Part shown: positions 26,276 through 35,577 of the stretch, piece after piece
How positions within the stretch are numbered: position 1 is the first letter of the stretch
Layout: every line of letters begins with the position of its first letter
NCBI RefSeq assembly: GCF_000378445.1
Contig: NZ_KB899723.1
Coordinates: 1 to 59,239 of the forward strand
DNA length: 59,239 nt
Direction of reading: 5' to 3'
Origin: Deinococcus aquatilis DSM 23025
GTDB taxonomy: Bacteria > Deinococcota > Deinococci > Deinococcales > Deinococcaceae
Made by a program: the position numbers and the translations under genes
The notes under the pieces: model-generated
What the model was told of the DNA's origin: nothing
The model's input: only the letters and a program-made list of their open reading frames with translations
Database searches by the model: none

Positions 26276-26317
26276 TGATTGACAATCAAATCATTATCTT
26301 TTCTTTGACTGTAGAAT
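26276..26317 (+). promoter_or_regulatory. repA upstream region with inverted repeat
   Basis: TTGATT-GAC-AATCAA (26276-26290) is a perfect 6 bp inverted repeat containing TTGACA. TAGAAT at 26312-26317 is a likely -10, 9 nt before the repA GTG. The AT-rich stretch 26276-26316 could also be the origin-melting region. Box spacing is not ideal, so the exact promoter is uncertain. Confidence 0.4.
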
Positions 26318-26326
26318 CAGATCAAG

Positions 26327-27619
26327 GTGGAAATCCGGATCAGCGAAATAGACCTCACCCGGGCCGGGATCATCAGCGTCCAGCGGGACCTGTCACCCAC
26401 GGAAACTACCTGGGAAGTGGACTACACCATCGGTGAGGTGATGTACCGCGTCACCGGCAGCGCCTTCCATGGCCGTCCTCGGGGCAGAGATGCCGATATT
26501 CTGCTGGCCCTACAAACGTTCTTCTTCCGCTCAGGCTGCCCGGACTCCAACGGCATCGAGGTCACTGCTGCGCAAATTCTGACTCTGAGCGGCCATGCCC
26601 GCAACGGCCAGTACTACACCGGCTTGCGCGATTCCCTGCTGCGCCTGGGTGGAGTGAAGTGGACGATGATCCGTACCCAGTGGGATGAAAAAGAGCAGCG
26701 GCACCTGGGCACCACCATCACCACCGGAATCATCGCGGAAATGCAGGTGATGGATCAAGCTACCGGCTCCCACCGCCCTTTTGCGAGCCGGGAACTCAGC
26801 GACACGTCGCACATCAAAATTACCTTTGTTCCAAGTTTTGCCGCTTCCATCCGGGCTGGTCTGTTTCAGATTCTGGACGGTGAGCTGCTGTCCCGGTTGG
26901 GTCAGCCTCAGGCCCGGAGCCTTTACCGGGTGCTTCAGGCCCACCGGGTGACCCCGGATGGCTCCCTGGCCCGGGAACTGACTTTCTCCCTGCGGGACTG
27001 GTTTGGCGCTTGCGGGTTGGAAGACGAACGCACCGACAACGCCAAGCGGACGCTGGACTTGGCCCATGAGCGGCTGAAAGGCGAAGCTTACCTGCACGAA
27101 GCGATTTATAAGGGACGTGGCAAGGCGGGCAGCATCACCTACACCTTCCTGGCGGCGCCGGAACCGGAGCTGGTGGACCGTTTGCTGGACCGGGGCGTCA
27201 CCCGTCCGGTGGCCGAAGCTCTGGCTGCCGACCATCCCCAACGGATTGTGCCCGCACTGCGGGTGATTGATGAGCGACTGGGCACGGGGTGGAAGCCGCG
27301 TTCTATCCCTGCGTCGGTGGTGGATGCTATTCGTAATCCTGGCAAATGGGGCTACGCGGTCACGGACAACGTCAGCAAGGCCCCAGCCAGGTCGAAAGCG
27401 GGTTCCAGTGAAGGGGCAATGGACGACTTGCCTTCCAAGCCGAGAGAGACGGCCCGGGTCTTGCTGAAACTGAAGTTGGGCCGAGTTCCCTCGGTGGCGG
27501 CGGCTGAAGCCATAGATCAGTTGAGCGAGGATGGATTGTCATCCCTGTTGGACGCACTGAAGCGGACCAAAGACCAGGCGCTGCCTCTGGTTCGGGCGCT
27601 GTTATCTGTCGACCTCTGA
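26327..27619 (+). CDS. repA: Plasmid replication initiator RepA
   Basis: The 430-residue protein resembles the RepA/RPA family initiators of Deinococcus and Thermus plasmids. The N-terminal two thirds (MYRVTGSAFHGRPRGRDADILLALQTFF, TAAQILTLSGHARNGQYYTGLRDSLLRLGG, GELLSRLGQPQARSLYRVLQAHRV) read as two winged-helix units that bind iterons. It recruits host replication proteins to the origin. The start is GTG in the frame following the iteron region. Twenty-two-bp iterons directly upstream confirm the role. The C-terminal ~100 residues are low-homology linker and helices. Confidence 0.85.
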   Translation: MEIRISEIDLTRAGIISVQRDLSPTETTWEVDYTIGEVMYRVTGSAFHGRPRGRDADILLALQTFFFRSGCPDSNGIEVTAAQILTLSGHARNGQYYTGLRDSLLRLGGVKWTMIRTQWDEKEQRHLGTTITTGIIAEMQVMDQATGSHRPFASRELSDTSHIKITFVPSFAASIRAGLFQILDGELLSRLGQPQARSLYRVLQAHRVTPDGSLARELTFSLRDWFGACGLEDERTDNAKRTLDLAHERLKGEAYLHEAIYKGRGKAGSITYTFLAAPEPELVDRLLDRGVTRPVAEALAADHPQRIVPALRVIDERLGTGWKPRSIPASVVDAIRNPGKWGYAVTDNVSKAPARSKAGSSEGAMDDLPSKPRETARVLLKLKLGRVPSVAAAEAIDQLSEDGLSSLLDALKRTKDQALPLVRALLSVDL

Positions 27620-27816
27620 GTCTTTGCCATCCGTGCTGCTCTCCCTGTCATCAGTGTAAGTTCGAACCCAGCGGAATTCTGGTTTCGTTGCTTTCCATGG
27701 TTTTCCTCCAAAGTGCCTCACCCCGCAAGGGAGCAAGTGATTTTGGAAGGATTTCTTGGCGCATTAGCAATTGAGGACAGTAGCTTGCTCCGTAGCCTAA
27801 GGAACTTGGCAATGGA

Positions 27817-29187
27817 TTGGCGTCATACAGTTCGCTAGCACGTGGATTGTTGACGGGCGCCATTCAAGCCAATCAACCATTCGCGCTCACTGCTGGACGC
27901 ACCCAGGCCCTGTACCGCTCTGACGAGTACAGTACCTTTGTGAATCAGGGTGCGCTCACTAGCCGAGCCTTGCGGTACATGCTCGACAGGGACACGGTAT
28001 GGGCCAGGCGGCTGCAACAGGAACTGCTCACCCCGCCTCTGCGGCTCCCCGCCGTCACTGTAGGTTCCCACCCCTGGCCTGAACTACCCGACCCAGCAAT
28101 TGAGGACGCCACCGTGGAACTGCTGCGTTGGCAGATCGAAGCGTCCACCGGTCGCCCTCAACCTGTCACCCTCCATGACCTTTACCTCGGCACTGCTTCC
28201 TCAGAATGGGGCGCCCGACTTCATGAGCTTGCCCGGCACGTTCAGGGCCGGCGTGACCGTTTTCTCATCCAGCACGTGCTGACTCCTGAAGACCTGGCCC
28301 TCACCCTGCGCTGGGCTCTGGATTCGGTAGCTCCGGATCGGGTGACTACTGTGAAGAGCTCGGCAAGGAAGGAGCAACACCTGACGTGGTTGCTGGGCGC
28401 TCCCTGGCCGGATGCACTGCTCTCGTCAGCCAGCGTCGCCCGCCCTCTGGTCGGTGACGTCATGGTGGACGAGTGCCCTGTCTTTATCCGCGTGCAGTGC
28501 GGGTTGAAGGTAGAACTGCTCTGGCGACTGGTCTTGGGGGCGGCCGCTCTGGCCGCCTTTCATGCCGCCCCGACCCAGGCACCCAGGAAGATCCGTGTCG
28601 GACTCTGGAGCGTGCCTCATTCGACTCTCCTTACGGTGGGACTTCTGGATCTCATTCCAGCAGAAGCTCTTCCCACCCTCCTGCAGACGTTTGGGCCGTG
28701 GATCAGCCAGACCGACTGGCGGTCGCTCGGACAGGCCCGTTCGTCGGGACGGCTACCCGTGGGTGTCCTTCGGCATTTGCACCCGGTTCTGGCCCTGCAG
28801 GCCGTGAACAGCCAAGCCAAAGTGATCGGCGCTCGGCTTCAGCAGGATCCCCGGCACAGAGACGCGCCGTCCTTACGCCGGGAGCAGGCTTACCTATACG
28901 AAGTCAAGGCCCGCGCCGCGCAAGTCATGTTGGATCAGGGGGTGCTCCGGCCCGTTCGGCTGGATCGCGGCGCCCTGCTGGTGGTGGGGGAGACCTCCGT
29001 GGGGTCACGCGGGTTTCATCTCCCGCTGGAGCGCTTCAGAGCGTACGCTGCGCAGATGGAATCGGAGACCAGCAGTCTCCCCGGACGCATTCAGGATGCG
29101 GAGGTTGTTCTGGCGCAGTATGACCTGACGCGTGCCCTAGCCTTGCTGACCCGCATCATCGCCAGCAAGCGGATGCCGGACGGATGA
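27817..29187 (+). CDS. Hypothetical protein downstream of repA
   Basis: The 456-residue product is not recognised. It starts at TTG with GGAA upstream. It is soluble-looking, helix-rich and Leu/Arg-rich; the central part (FIRVQCGLKVELLWRLVLGAAALAAFHAA) includes a hydrophobic helix, and 'ALLVVGETSVGSRGFHLPLERF' is a likely beta hairpin near the end. No catalytic motif is seen. It follows repA by ~200 bp on the same strand. Confidence 0.55.
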   Translation: MASYSSLARGLLTGAIQANQPFALTAGRTQALYRSDEYSTFVNQGALTSRALRYMLDRDTVWARRLQQELLTPPLRLPAVTVGSHPWPELPDPAIEDATVELLRWQIEASTGRPQPVTLHDLYLGTASSEWGARLHELARHVQGRRDRFLIQHVLTPEDLALTLRWALDSVAPDRVTTVKSSARKEQHLTWLLGAPWPDALLSSASVARPLVGDVMVDECPVFIRVQCGLKVELLWRLVLGAAALAAFHAAPTQAPRKIRVGLWSVPHSTLLTVGLLDLIPAEALPTLLQTFGPWISQTDWRSLGQARSSGRLPVGVLRHLHPVLALQAVNSQAKVIGARLQQDPRHRDAPSLRREQAYLYEVKARAAQVMLDQGVLRPVRLDRGALLVVGETSVGSRGFHLPLERFRAYAAQMESETSSLPGRIQDAEVVLAQYDLTRALALLTRIIASKRMPDG

Positions 29188-29276
29188 CGGCCGATAGTCC
29201 GTTCCGGCGATGGACGGGATCAGACGAAGTGCAGCCGTTGTGTTGTTTTCATTGAGTTAGGGGAGGCCAACTGCCC

Positions 29277-29510
29277 ATGAACGACGTCGAGCCCGACCGA
29301 CACTCCTGCGCAATGACCATCGTCCAGCACGCGGTCAGGCACGGTCACCCCTTTCCACCGAGTGACCGGAACGCGGAGGAACTGTGCACTGGAGCTCGAG
29401 CCCCAGTGCAACCCGGCGGCGACCTGTCCTGTGCCAACTGTGGGGTGGTTCGGGTGGCAGGGCCAGTTCTCCGGCGCGTCACACGGGGCCAGCAGGCACC
29501 TCGAGGCTGA
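29277..29510 (+). CDS. Small hypothetical protein
   Basis: A 77-residue frame starts at an ATG with GGGGAGG 11-17 nt upstream. It holds one CxxC (CANC) that could bind metal. I cannot identify it. It overlaps the poorly conserved start of the AbiEi-like frame, so one of the two is probably not real. Confidence 0.3.
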   Translation: MNDVEPDRHSCAMTIVQHAVRHGHPFPPSDRNAEELCTGARAPVQPGGDLSCANCGVVRVAGPVLRRVTRGQQAPRG

Positions 29511-30339
29511 GGAGGAAGCCGGCAGGCGTCCTTACCCCTCTTTTCTGAGCAGTGCCTGCCCCCTCGGCGTGACCTCGTATGCGTCGCTGAGGCCTGATTT
29601 GTCGCGCGCCTCGCGTGGCTTGAGGTACCCCTCACCGGTCGATTCGGCCGGGGTTTCCCCCATCCCCGCGGATCAACTCGACCTGCTGGAAGTGCAGCTG
29701 CGCTTTCCCTCTGCTCGCCCCTGCCTGGTCAGCGCCCTGCATCTGCACGACCTGACCACCACCGTCCCCAGCCGGCTGCAGTTCGCTCTGCCGGCGAATC
29801 GGCGGGCCATCACCCATGCTGGCATGCCCCTCGAACTGTTTTACTGGAACGCCGTCTCCTATGACCTCGGCCAGCAGGCACTGCCGGTCGCGGGACGGAT
29901 CCTCACGACCTATACGCTCGAGAAGACCCTGGTTGACCTGCTGCGGCTTTCTCCCCGCTTCGGGCGGGAACTCTGCCTCGAAGGCCTCAAGAAGTGGTTG
30001 GGGTGTCCAGACCGCGACCGACGGGCGCTGATGGACGCCGGCCGGGCTCTACGGGTCTGGGGCATCCTCAGCTATGACCAGGATCACTATGCAGCCCGCC
30101 AGGGTGCGCGCCCGCTTGCAGCATCTTCAGCGCAGCCAGTACCCAAACATTTCTCCCCACCAGATGCTGCTCTACGCCCAGCAGGACTTCCTGGCCCATC
30201 TGGACGCCTCCGGGTACGCCGAGCAGTTCGTCCGTCCTCAAAGGGGCGCTCAGCCTGTTCGTGCGCCACCGCCCTGAGACGCCAGTCAAACGAGGTCGAA
30301 CTCGTGGTGCCCAGTTCGCCGCGGCCACCTGCTTTTTAA
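29362..30339 (+). pseudogene. AbiEi-type antitoxin, decayed
   Basis: Residues encoded at ~29660-30075 fit the AbiEi C-terminal domain: 'ARPCLVSALHLHDLTTTVPSRLQFALP', 'ILTTYTLEKTLVDLLRLSPRFGRELCLEGLKKWL'. AbiEi antitoxins bind their own promoter through an N-terminal winged helix and neutralise the AbiEii nucleotidyltransferase. Here the N-terminal winged helix is not recognisable. The frame also lacks its expected stop before the toxin start and runs on as nonsense to 30339. Both signs indicate decay. Confidence 0.55.
30074..30339 (+). pseudogene. AbiEii-type toxin fragment
   Basis: From the ATG at 30074 the frame reads 'RSQYPNISPHQMLLYAQQDFLAHLDASGYAEQFV', then after a small duplication (GTCC near 30230) continues in another frame as 'VLKGALSLFVRHRPETP'. 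This matches the start of AbiEii nucleotidyltransferases up to the 'LKGG..L' motif. The catalytic Asp residues and the remaining ~200 residues are missing. The toxin is dead. Confidence 0.5.
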
Positions 30340-30644
30340 TGCCAACAGACCATCCCACCCGTCACAGATTAGGCGCTTGATCGGGATTCAGGTAACCAGC
30401 GAGCAAAACAATCAGCATAGAACACTCGTAAGCGGCCCCCAAGCGGTCACTGGCTTTGATCAAGGCGAGCAACTCCGTCCAAGCGCGACCTTGAACCTAG
30501 GATCGGAGCCAGGTGCTCTGGGTCGCCTGTAAGGCCTGGACGAACTGAAGGCGGGGGGCTCCCTTGCCCTGGCCCGATATCGAATACCATCCGGTCGCTC
30601 GCTGGATGGTGCAGGTGGTGGAAGACTGTTGTTGGCACCTACAC
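30340..30644. other. Spacer, nothing recognised
   Basis: The sequence after the AbiEii fragment shows no gene or repeat. It ends at the stop codon of the convergent membrane-protein gene and may contain its terminator, but no clear stem with T-run is visible. Confidence 0.35.
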
Positions 30645-32501
30645 CTACTGCCGGACTGGGGCACGGAGAGCGATTAGGGCTTCTGAGAGGGACGCCAAGC
30701 CGGTATAGAGCAGGCTTCCCCACGTCAAGGCAACCACGTAGTCCCAAGGAGTGCCCCATGGATTGTCTTTGAAGTAGACGGCCTGCAATCCAGAGACCAC
30801 CGCCAGCACCAACGCTGACCAAAACAGCAGTGCGCCGCGCTGGGAGCGCCACAAGGCCACGTCTTTGCGTCCCCAGTCTGCAGCCTGGTCGCGGTCACCC
30901 TCCGCGTCCCGTGAACGGCCTGAGGCAATGCCTCCCGTGGCCGCTGTGGTTCCGAAAGTCTTATAAGCAAAGGCCACGTTACTCTGGGCGCTTGGGCCAG
31001 TGAGGAGACCCTGGGCCTTGGCCCGGTCATGCGCCACCAAGAAGCGGTCGTAATGAGCTGACAACCGGCGCGCATACGCGCCCATATCCTCAGCGGACAA
31101 CTGCTTTCCCGGTGAAATGCCGGGTTTGTAGAGCGCCCGCTCCAACCCCATCAGAGCGGTCTTTGCTGCGGGCGCGCTGGCCACCTCAGTGTGCCAGCGG
31201 GGAAGGTCAAGCTCCTCCAGAAGGCTGGCGACGGTTGCCCCATCGCGCATGACGCTTAGCACACGCGTGAAGTCAGCAGGATCAATGCAGCGGTCAATCG
31301 TTTTAGGCTCACTGGCATATCTCGTGGCACCACCTGCCGCATCCCGTTGAGCAGGTGCACCGGGCTCACCTGCTCGCATTCTGGGCTGATATCCACCAGC
31401 CAAGTCATTTAAAATAGTGACGACCCCAGGCGAGCTCTGGACGGGATCAGAATAGGGCTGATATCCAGCAAACCGTCGCTCATACCAGAATGGGGGCGTT
31501 GAAGTGGCTCCCGAGGATGTGGTGCCGGGCGGAGTAACGAGGCGCAGATAGGCCGCCTCGAACGCGGACCACGAGGCCGCTGCTGCCCGCTGCTGTTCAA
31601 GAATATCTAGGGTAGGCGTACGTCCAAGGGTGACGAATGTCAAGCGCTTGTCGACGTTGGTGACAAACTGAGCCTGGTCGAACTGCAGGGAGTAGGGCCC
31701 GACATCAGGATAGACCTGTGGCAGCCCTGCGGCCCTTTCCTTGAGGTCGTTCGCAGCTGGCGCTACCGTACGCAGAAACTCTCGCCAAGCCGCAAAGAGT
31801 AACCCCAAGACGACCGCCAATATGGCAAACATCCAATGATGCTTCGTGGTGACGGTGGCGGTGACCTTACCACCGTTCACATCCTCCACCCCTTTGAGGA
31901 CGCCGCTGTATGTGGTCGCCCACCACCCTGGAACGCCGGTCACTGTTTCACTCGACGTCTGGCAGACCTGTAGAGTGCGTCCCTCGGGGCTGATCAGGGT
32001 ACTCTTGACTGCGTCAGCAGCGCAGGTGCTCTTCCTCCACGGCCACACGTACTCCACCCGCTGCAGGGCCGCATTGAGGGGTCCATTCTGAACAGGCGAA
32101 GGCGTCAGGGAGACCTGCTCTACGCCATTGGGGGCCGTAGACCAAAAGACGAGCGTTATGCGTTCGGCCAGTGGACCAATATGAAGGCAACGCGTTTCTG
32201 CAGCGGTTAAGCTCACCTTCCCCTGCTTCTCCTGAAGCGTGATTGGCACCAAGCTCGTCTGCTCTGGCCGCGCTTCAGGGCAAGCACCGAGTGAAGTAGA
32301 GACCCGCACCTGTGGCGGCAGGGGGGCGGCGTCCCACCCAAGGCGAACTTGTAACGAGAGGAGCTCCGGCGTTTGGTTCTCCAGCGTGACGGCGCCGTAG
32401 TACTGCTTTGGCTGATTCTCCACTGAATAGTTCGTGGCAGCGGTCGCGGTAAACGGCGGCGGAATGACGAGCGTTGCCAAAAGCCACAACGATTCGAGCA
32501 T
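30645..32501 (-). CDS. Multi-spanning membrane protein paired with patatin
   Basis: The 618-residue protein begins with a signal-peptide-like segment (MLESLWLLATLVIPPPFTATAA). It continues with a ~200-residue probably extracytoplasmic domain containing four Cys, a membrane helix at ~223-240 (MFAILAVVLGLLFAAW), a cytoplasmic part of ~300 residues, and two C-terminal helices (LLFWSALVLAVVSGLQAVYF; YVVALTWGSLLYTGLASL). The family is not recognised. GGAG precedes the ATG. It lies 170 bp after the patatin gene on the same strand, and the two probably work together at the membrane. Confidence 0.65.
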   Translation of the reverse strand: MLESLWLLATLVIPPPFTATAATNYSVENQPKQYYGAVTLENQTPELLSLQVRLGWDAAPLPPQVRVSTSLGACPEARPEQTSLVPITLQEKQGKVSLTAAETRCLHIGPLAERITLVFWSTAPNGVEQVSLTPSPVQNGPLNAALQRVEYVWPWRKSTCAADAVKSTLISPEGRTLQVCQTSSETVTGVPGWWATTYSGVLKGVEDVNGGKVTATVTTKHHWMFAILAVVLGLLFAAWREFLRTVAPAANDLKERAAGLPQVYPDVGPYSLQFDQAQFVTNVDKRLTFVTLGRTPTLDILEQQRAAAASWSAFEAAYLRLVTPPGTTSSGATSTPPFWYERRFAGYQPYSDPVQSSPGVVTILNDLAGGYQPRMRAGEPGAPAQRDAAGGATRYASEPKTIDRCIDPADFTRVLSVMRDGATVASLLEELDLPRWHTEVASAPAAKTALMGLERALYKPGISPGKQLSAEDMGAYARRLSAHYDRFLVAHDRAKAQGLLTGPSAQSNVAFAYKTFGTTAATGGIASGRSRDAEGDRDQAADWGRKDVALWRSQRGALLFWSALVLAVVSGLQAVYFKDNPWGTPWDYVVALTWGSLLYTGLASLSEALIALRAPVRQ

Positions 32502-32674
32502 AGAGACTCCTAAACAGTAGCCTTAGTTAATATGGGGCCGGACTGCTTAACCCTTTCAACAGACCACAGACGATTTTCCAGAGTGCTGCACGGTACGGAG
32601 CGAGAACTTTGGGGGTGGATGACCGTTTCAGAGCTCTAGAATGGAATTCCACCTCTCTCCTGAGCAACTTCGAC

Positions 32675-34927
32675 TTAAAAATTCGGGCGGTACTTCAGAA
32701 CGCTGCGTTTGCCGCGGAGTTTTCGGTAGCCCCTCAGCTGCGTATGTGACGCACCCAGACTGATGAGCTGGTCTATTTTTGTGCCCCCTGGAAGAGAACC
32801 GTCAAGTGGGGCAAATGGCGCTGCGTTTTGAAGGCGAACCTGCGCCAACGCCCGTTTCATGGCTGGGCATAGTCCATTTGCAACCGGATCCTTGTAGGCT
32901 AGGGCATATTCCTGCAGCAACTTTTCGAGGTCAGCCGTGAGACGGATGAAACTGTTCGCTTGGTGGATGTCCCAACTCCAAGGGGTGTTCCAGCTAGTTT
33001 CGTCGGATCCTCGGTAGTCAATCAGTTCATTCCCCGAGAACCGATAGATCAAGCTGTAGCCGGCGATCATGCCGCGTCTCCGCAGCTCGGTCATCTGGTC
33101 GGCGTCCATGGCCAAGTTGGTGCCTCCCAAAGATCCGGTCAGATTGATGTGGGCAATACGTTCCGTATATCCCGGCAGGTTGAGCAGCGAATTGTCCGAC
33201 CAATTGCGGGCAGATTCAAGAATCGCCAAGCCGTAGCCGAACAGACTGTTGAACGTATTGCGCGCCGTCGTCCAGGTGTTGTTGCCGTCTTTGTCTCGTT
33301 CGTTGGGTTCTTTCAGTAACACGGGACGAAGAAGCTGGCCATCACCAAAGTCTTTTTGAATGGGGGTTCCTGTCTCTGCGTTGACCGGCCTTTTTGGATA
33401 AGTGAGATTCAGACCGAAGGTCGGCTCAGCGGGAATGAGGTCATCAAACAGCCCCAAGGGAAAGTTGCTCGTCAAACCACCGTCGCCAAAATAGACGCGT
33501 TCTATACGCGCTCTGCCGGCGGGTTCAGGTTTCCAGCCCTTGGGCAGCGTGCGTTTGAAGGCCTCGCCCTCATGGAGTTCGTCCGGGTTATCAGGAAACT
33601 TGATCCAACTTGCGTAATACATAGGGACAGGAGTAAACAGCCCTGGAAAACTCATGCTCATCCTGGTGCTGATCAAGATGGGCAAGTGTTGTGCCGGCGG
33701 CAACCGATAATACGGCTCTTTGTCACTTACAAGCTGGATTTTCAGCTCACTGTAGGCGCAGAGATGATCGATTATTTCCTCTGGGAAGTACTTTCTGAGC
33801 TCATCTTCTTTGAAGTAGAAATTCCGATCATCTGTGGTCGAATGGTTGAAGGGAAAAGTGTAAGGACGACCAAAGGTCAGGTTGGTCACCACCTGTTTCA
33901 GATCAATGTCTGAGGCAACGTAGTCTCGGAAGAGGCGCCGCTCTTCTAGGGAGATGTTGCCGTATTTCAACCGATCATTCAGCCCACGCTGTTTTGTACT
34001 TTGGGCATCAAAAATCGCCCGGGGGTCACGTTCCAGCTCATAGTGTCGGGGTGCGAGGTGGCCGAATGTCAGGATTCCGGACGTGTTCAGGCCGCTGATC
34101 TGTTGAAGGTTGCGGTGCATCCATTCGGTGAAACGCTCTGGCTCGTCGACAGCTTCAGGTTCAAATCCGCGTGACAACCCGAATCCGTTGTCATTGAGCC
34201 GCTTCAGGCCGTCCACCAACGTGCTTTTGAGGAGACTGGCTGCGCCGCCGCCGGCGACCCAAGTCCCTGCTAGCATCAGGGCAGCGGAGCCTGTGGCGCG
34301 GCCTGAACTCAGCCACCAAGCGGCGCCCCCGACAGTCAGCAATGCCCCCAAGCCGGTAACCCCGGTTGGCAACGGGTGGGTCTTCAGGAGGGCGCAAACC
34401 AGTTGACCAGCGAATGCGGTTCGGCGCCGCCGAACATTGGAGTCTGCGTCCAAATTCTTCTTTTGCCTGGATTCAACGCTGGCTAAGGCCGAGATCAGTT
34501 CATATGTTTTTCGGGTGCCGTCATTGGGCGCAAACAGCGCTTCTAGCCGGGTCCGTGCCGATGTACTTTTGCCCTGTTCAGGCCGCTGACTTAACTCATC
34601 ACTCTGCTTCCAGATAGTCTCGAAGCCTTTGTGACGGCCATTACCTGATGGTTGTTCGCGGCGGTAGTATTCGGCCGCTGCCGTGAATGCAGCGGCTATA
34701 GCGCCCGCCGACGTCCCTCCGATGTGTCTGAAGCGGTACCGGGTGGCCAAGACACGGATCGCTCCTGGGAATACGATGCCGCTGGTCACGCCACCTTTCA
34801 TCACCAGATTGCAAAACAGCTCGGGGAGGTCTTCCGGGAACTCAGGTGGAGCCTCTGGTGCGTTCGCAGGGTTATATACAGCCCGCTGGGTCTTCGAGTC
34901 TGGGGCAGGAACGTTCCGGAAGGTCAT
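32675..34927 (-). CDS. Patatin-like phospholipase
   Basis: The 750-residue protein has the patatin catalytic dyad. 'LVMKGGVTSGIVFPGAI' (41-57) gives the oxyanion-hole glycines, 'IGGTSAGAIAAA' the nucleophile Ser73 in GxSxG, and 'YFGDGGLTSNFPLG' the Asp near residue 481. A hydrophobic stretch lies between ~180 and 235. Such enzymes hydrolyse membrane phospholipids; several defence systems use them to destroy the infected cell's membrane. I chose Met at 34927 because GGAGG lies 5 nt upstream; the frame opens 12 nt earlier. It is followed by the membrane-protein gene at 30645-32501. Confidence 0.85.
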   Translation of the reverse strand: MTFRNVPAPDSKTQRAVYNPANAPEAPPEFPEDLPELFCNLVMKGGVTSGIVFPGAIRVLATRYRFRHIGGTSAGAIAAAFTAAAEYYRREQPSGNGRHKGFETIWKQSDELSQRPEQGKSTSARTRLEALFAPNDGTRKTYELISALASVESRQKKNLDADSNVRRRRTAFAGQLVCALLKTHPLPTGVTGLGALLTVGGAAWWLSSGRATGSAALMLAGTWVAGGGAASLLKSTLVDGLKRLNDNGFGLSRGFEPEAVDEPERFTEWMHRNLQQISGLNTSGILTFGHLAPRHYELERDPRAIFDAQSTKQRGLNDRLKYGNISLEERRLFRDYVASDIDLKQVVTNLTFGRPYTFPFNHSTTDDRNFYFKEDELRKYFPEEIIDHLCAYSELKIQLVSDKEPYYRLPPAQHLPILISTRMSMSFPGLFTPVPMYYASWIKFPDNPDELHEGEAFKRTLPKGWKPEPAGRARIERVYFGDGGLTSNFPLGLFDDLIPAEPTFGLNLTYPKRPVNAETGTPIQKDFGDGQLLRPVLLKEPNERDKDGNNTWTTARNTFNSLFGYGLAILESARNWSDNSLLNLPGYTERIAHINLTGSLGGTNLAMDADQMTELRRRGMIAGYSLIYRFSGNELIDYRGSDETSWNTPWSWDIHQANSFIRLTADLEKLLQEYALAYKDPVANGLCPAMKRALAQVRLQNAAPFAPLDGSLPGGTKIDQLISLGASHTQLRGYRKLRGKRSVLKYRPNF

Positions 34928-35248
34928 GACAGCCTCCATGCAGAAGTCTCACACTCTGAGCGGTGAACGGCAGATGAGTCATAAATGAAGGCGCGGGCGA
35001 AAGCCCTTGCAACGTTATCCGGGTCACAAGGTTAATTTCGCCATTTATTACACCATATTTCACTGCCAAGGGAGTGCATCTAGGAAGATTGGGCCGGTAT
35101 AGCCTCTTTTGATCTGCGACAGGTTGTCTCTGCGCCATGTCTTCGTAAAACCCAGTTCATGAGAGTCACGGCCCCTTTCCTAACAGTCAAATGAAGAGGC
35201 AAAGATGAAGGCGAGTTTGCTGCGAGCTGGTTGGGCCCCGCTTCTAGA
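34928..35248. other. 321 bp spacer upstream of patatin gene
   Basis: This should hold the promoter of the patatin-membrane protein pair, but I cannot point to good boxes. No repeat or RNA was recognised. Confidence 0.35.
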
Positions 35249-35368
35249 ATGCCCGGCCAGATTCAAGTGATCTATGGTTCGGTTGCCATGCTTGTTAAGC
35301 TCGACTTTGACTCAACTGAGTTCACGTCTTGGACTTTCACAGGGGATGAAAAGCAGTGCACGCTGTAA
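35249..35368 (+). CDS. Possible 39-residue small protein
   Basis: The frame MPGQIQVIYGSVAMLVKLDF and onward (ending GDEKQCTL) has balanced, protein-like composition, unlike the Arg-rich shadow frames around it. It stays open ~17 codons upstream of the ATG. TAGAAT overlaps the start. It may be a genuine small gene or the tail of a lost one. The function is unknown. Confidence 0.3.
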   Translation: MPGQIQVIYGSVAMLVKLDFDSTEFTSWTFTGDEKQCTL

Positions 35369-35577
35369 GACCGAACTCCTCCGGGCTGCCCGTTCTAGAC
35401 CCTTCGGGGCGCGGCGTACAGATCGCCGCCCGCGACACGCCGCCCTCAAGGAGAGACGTTTGGGCTCAGGAACCGCCCGGTTCCCGGTGACCAGCGGTGC
35501 CCTGCACCGACAGCGCGTCTCCGGCTGCAAGTTCGGGGATGCATGCCCGACCCAGCAACCTGAACTCCTTCTCCCTT
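35369..35577. other. GC-rich spacer
   Basis: A structured, GC-rich stretch between the small frame and the convergent end of the giant helicase gene. Several short complementary segments exist, but no clean terminator with T-run was found. Confidence 0.3.

Noticed and set aside
28473..29123. 216-codon frame inside the gene at 27817-29187
   Set aside because: Repetitive Arg/Gly/Ser composition typical of an out-of-frame reading in GC-rich DNA.
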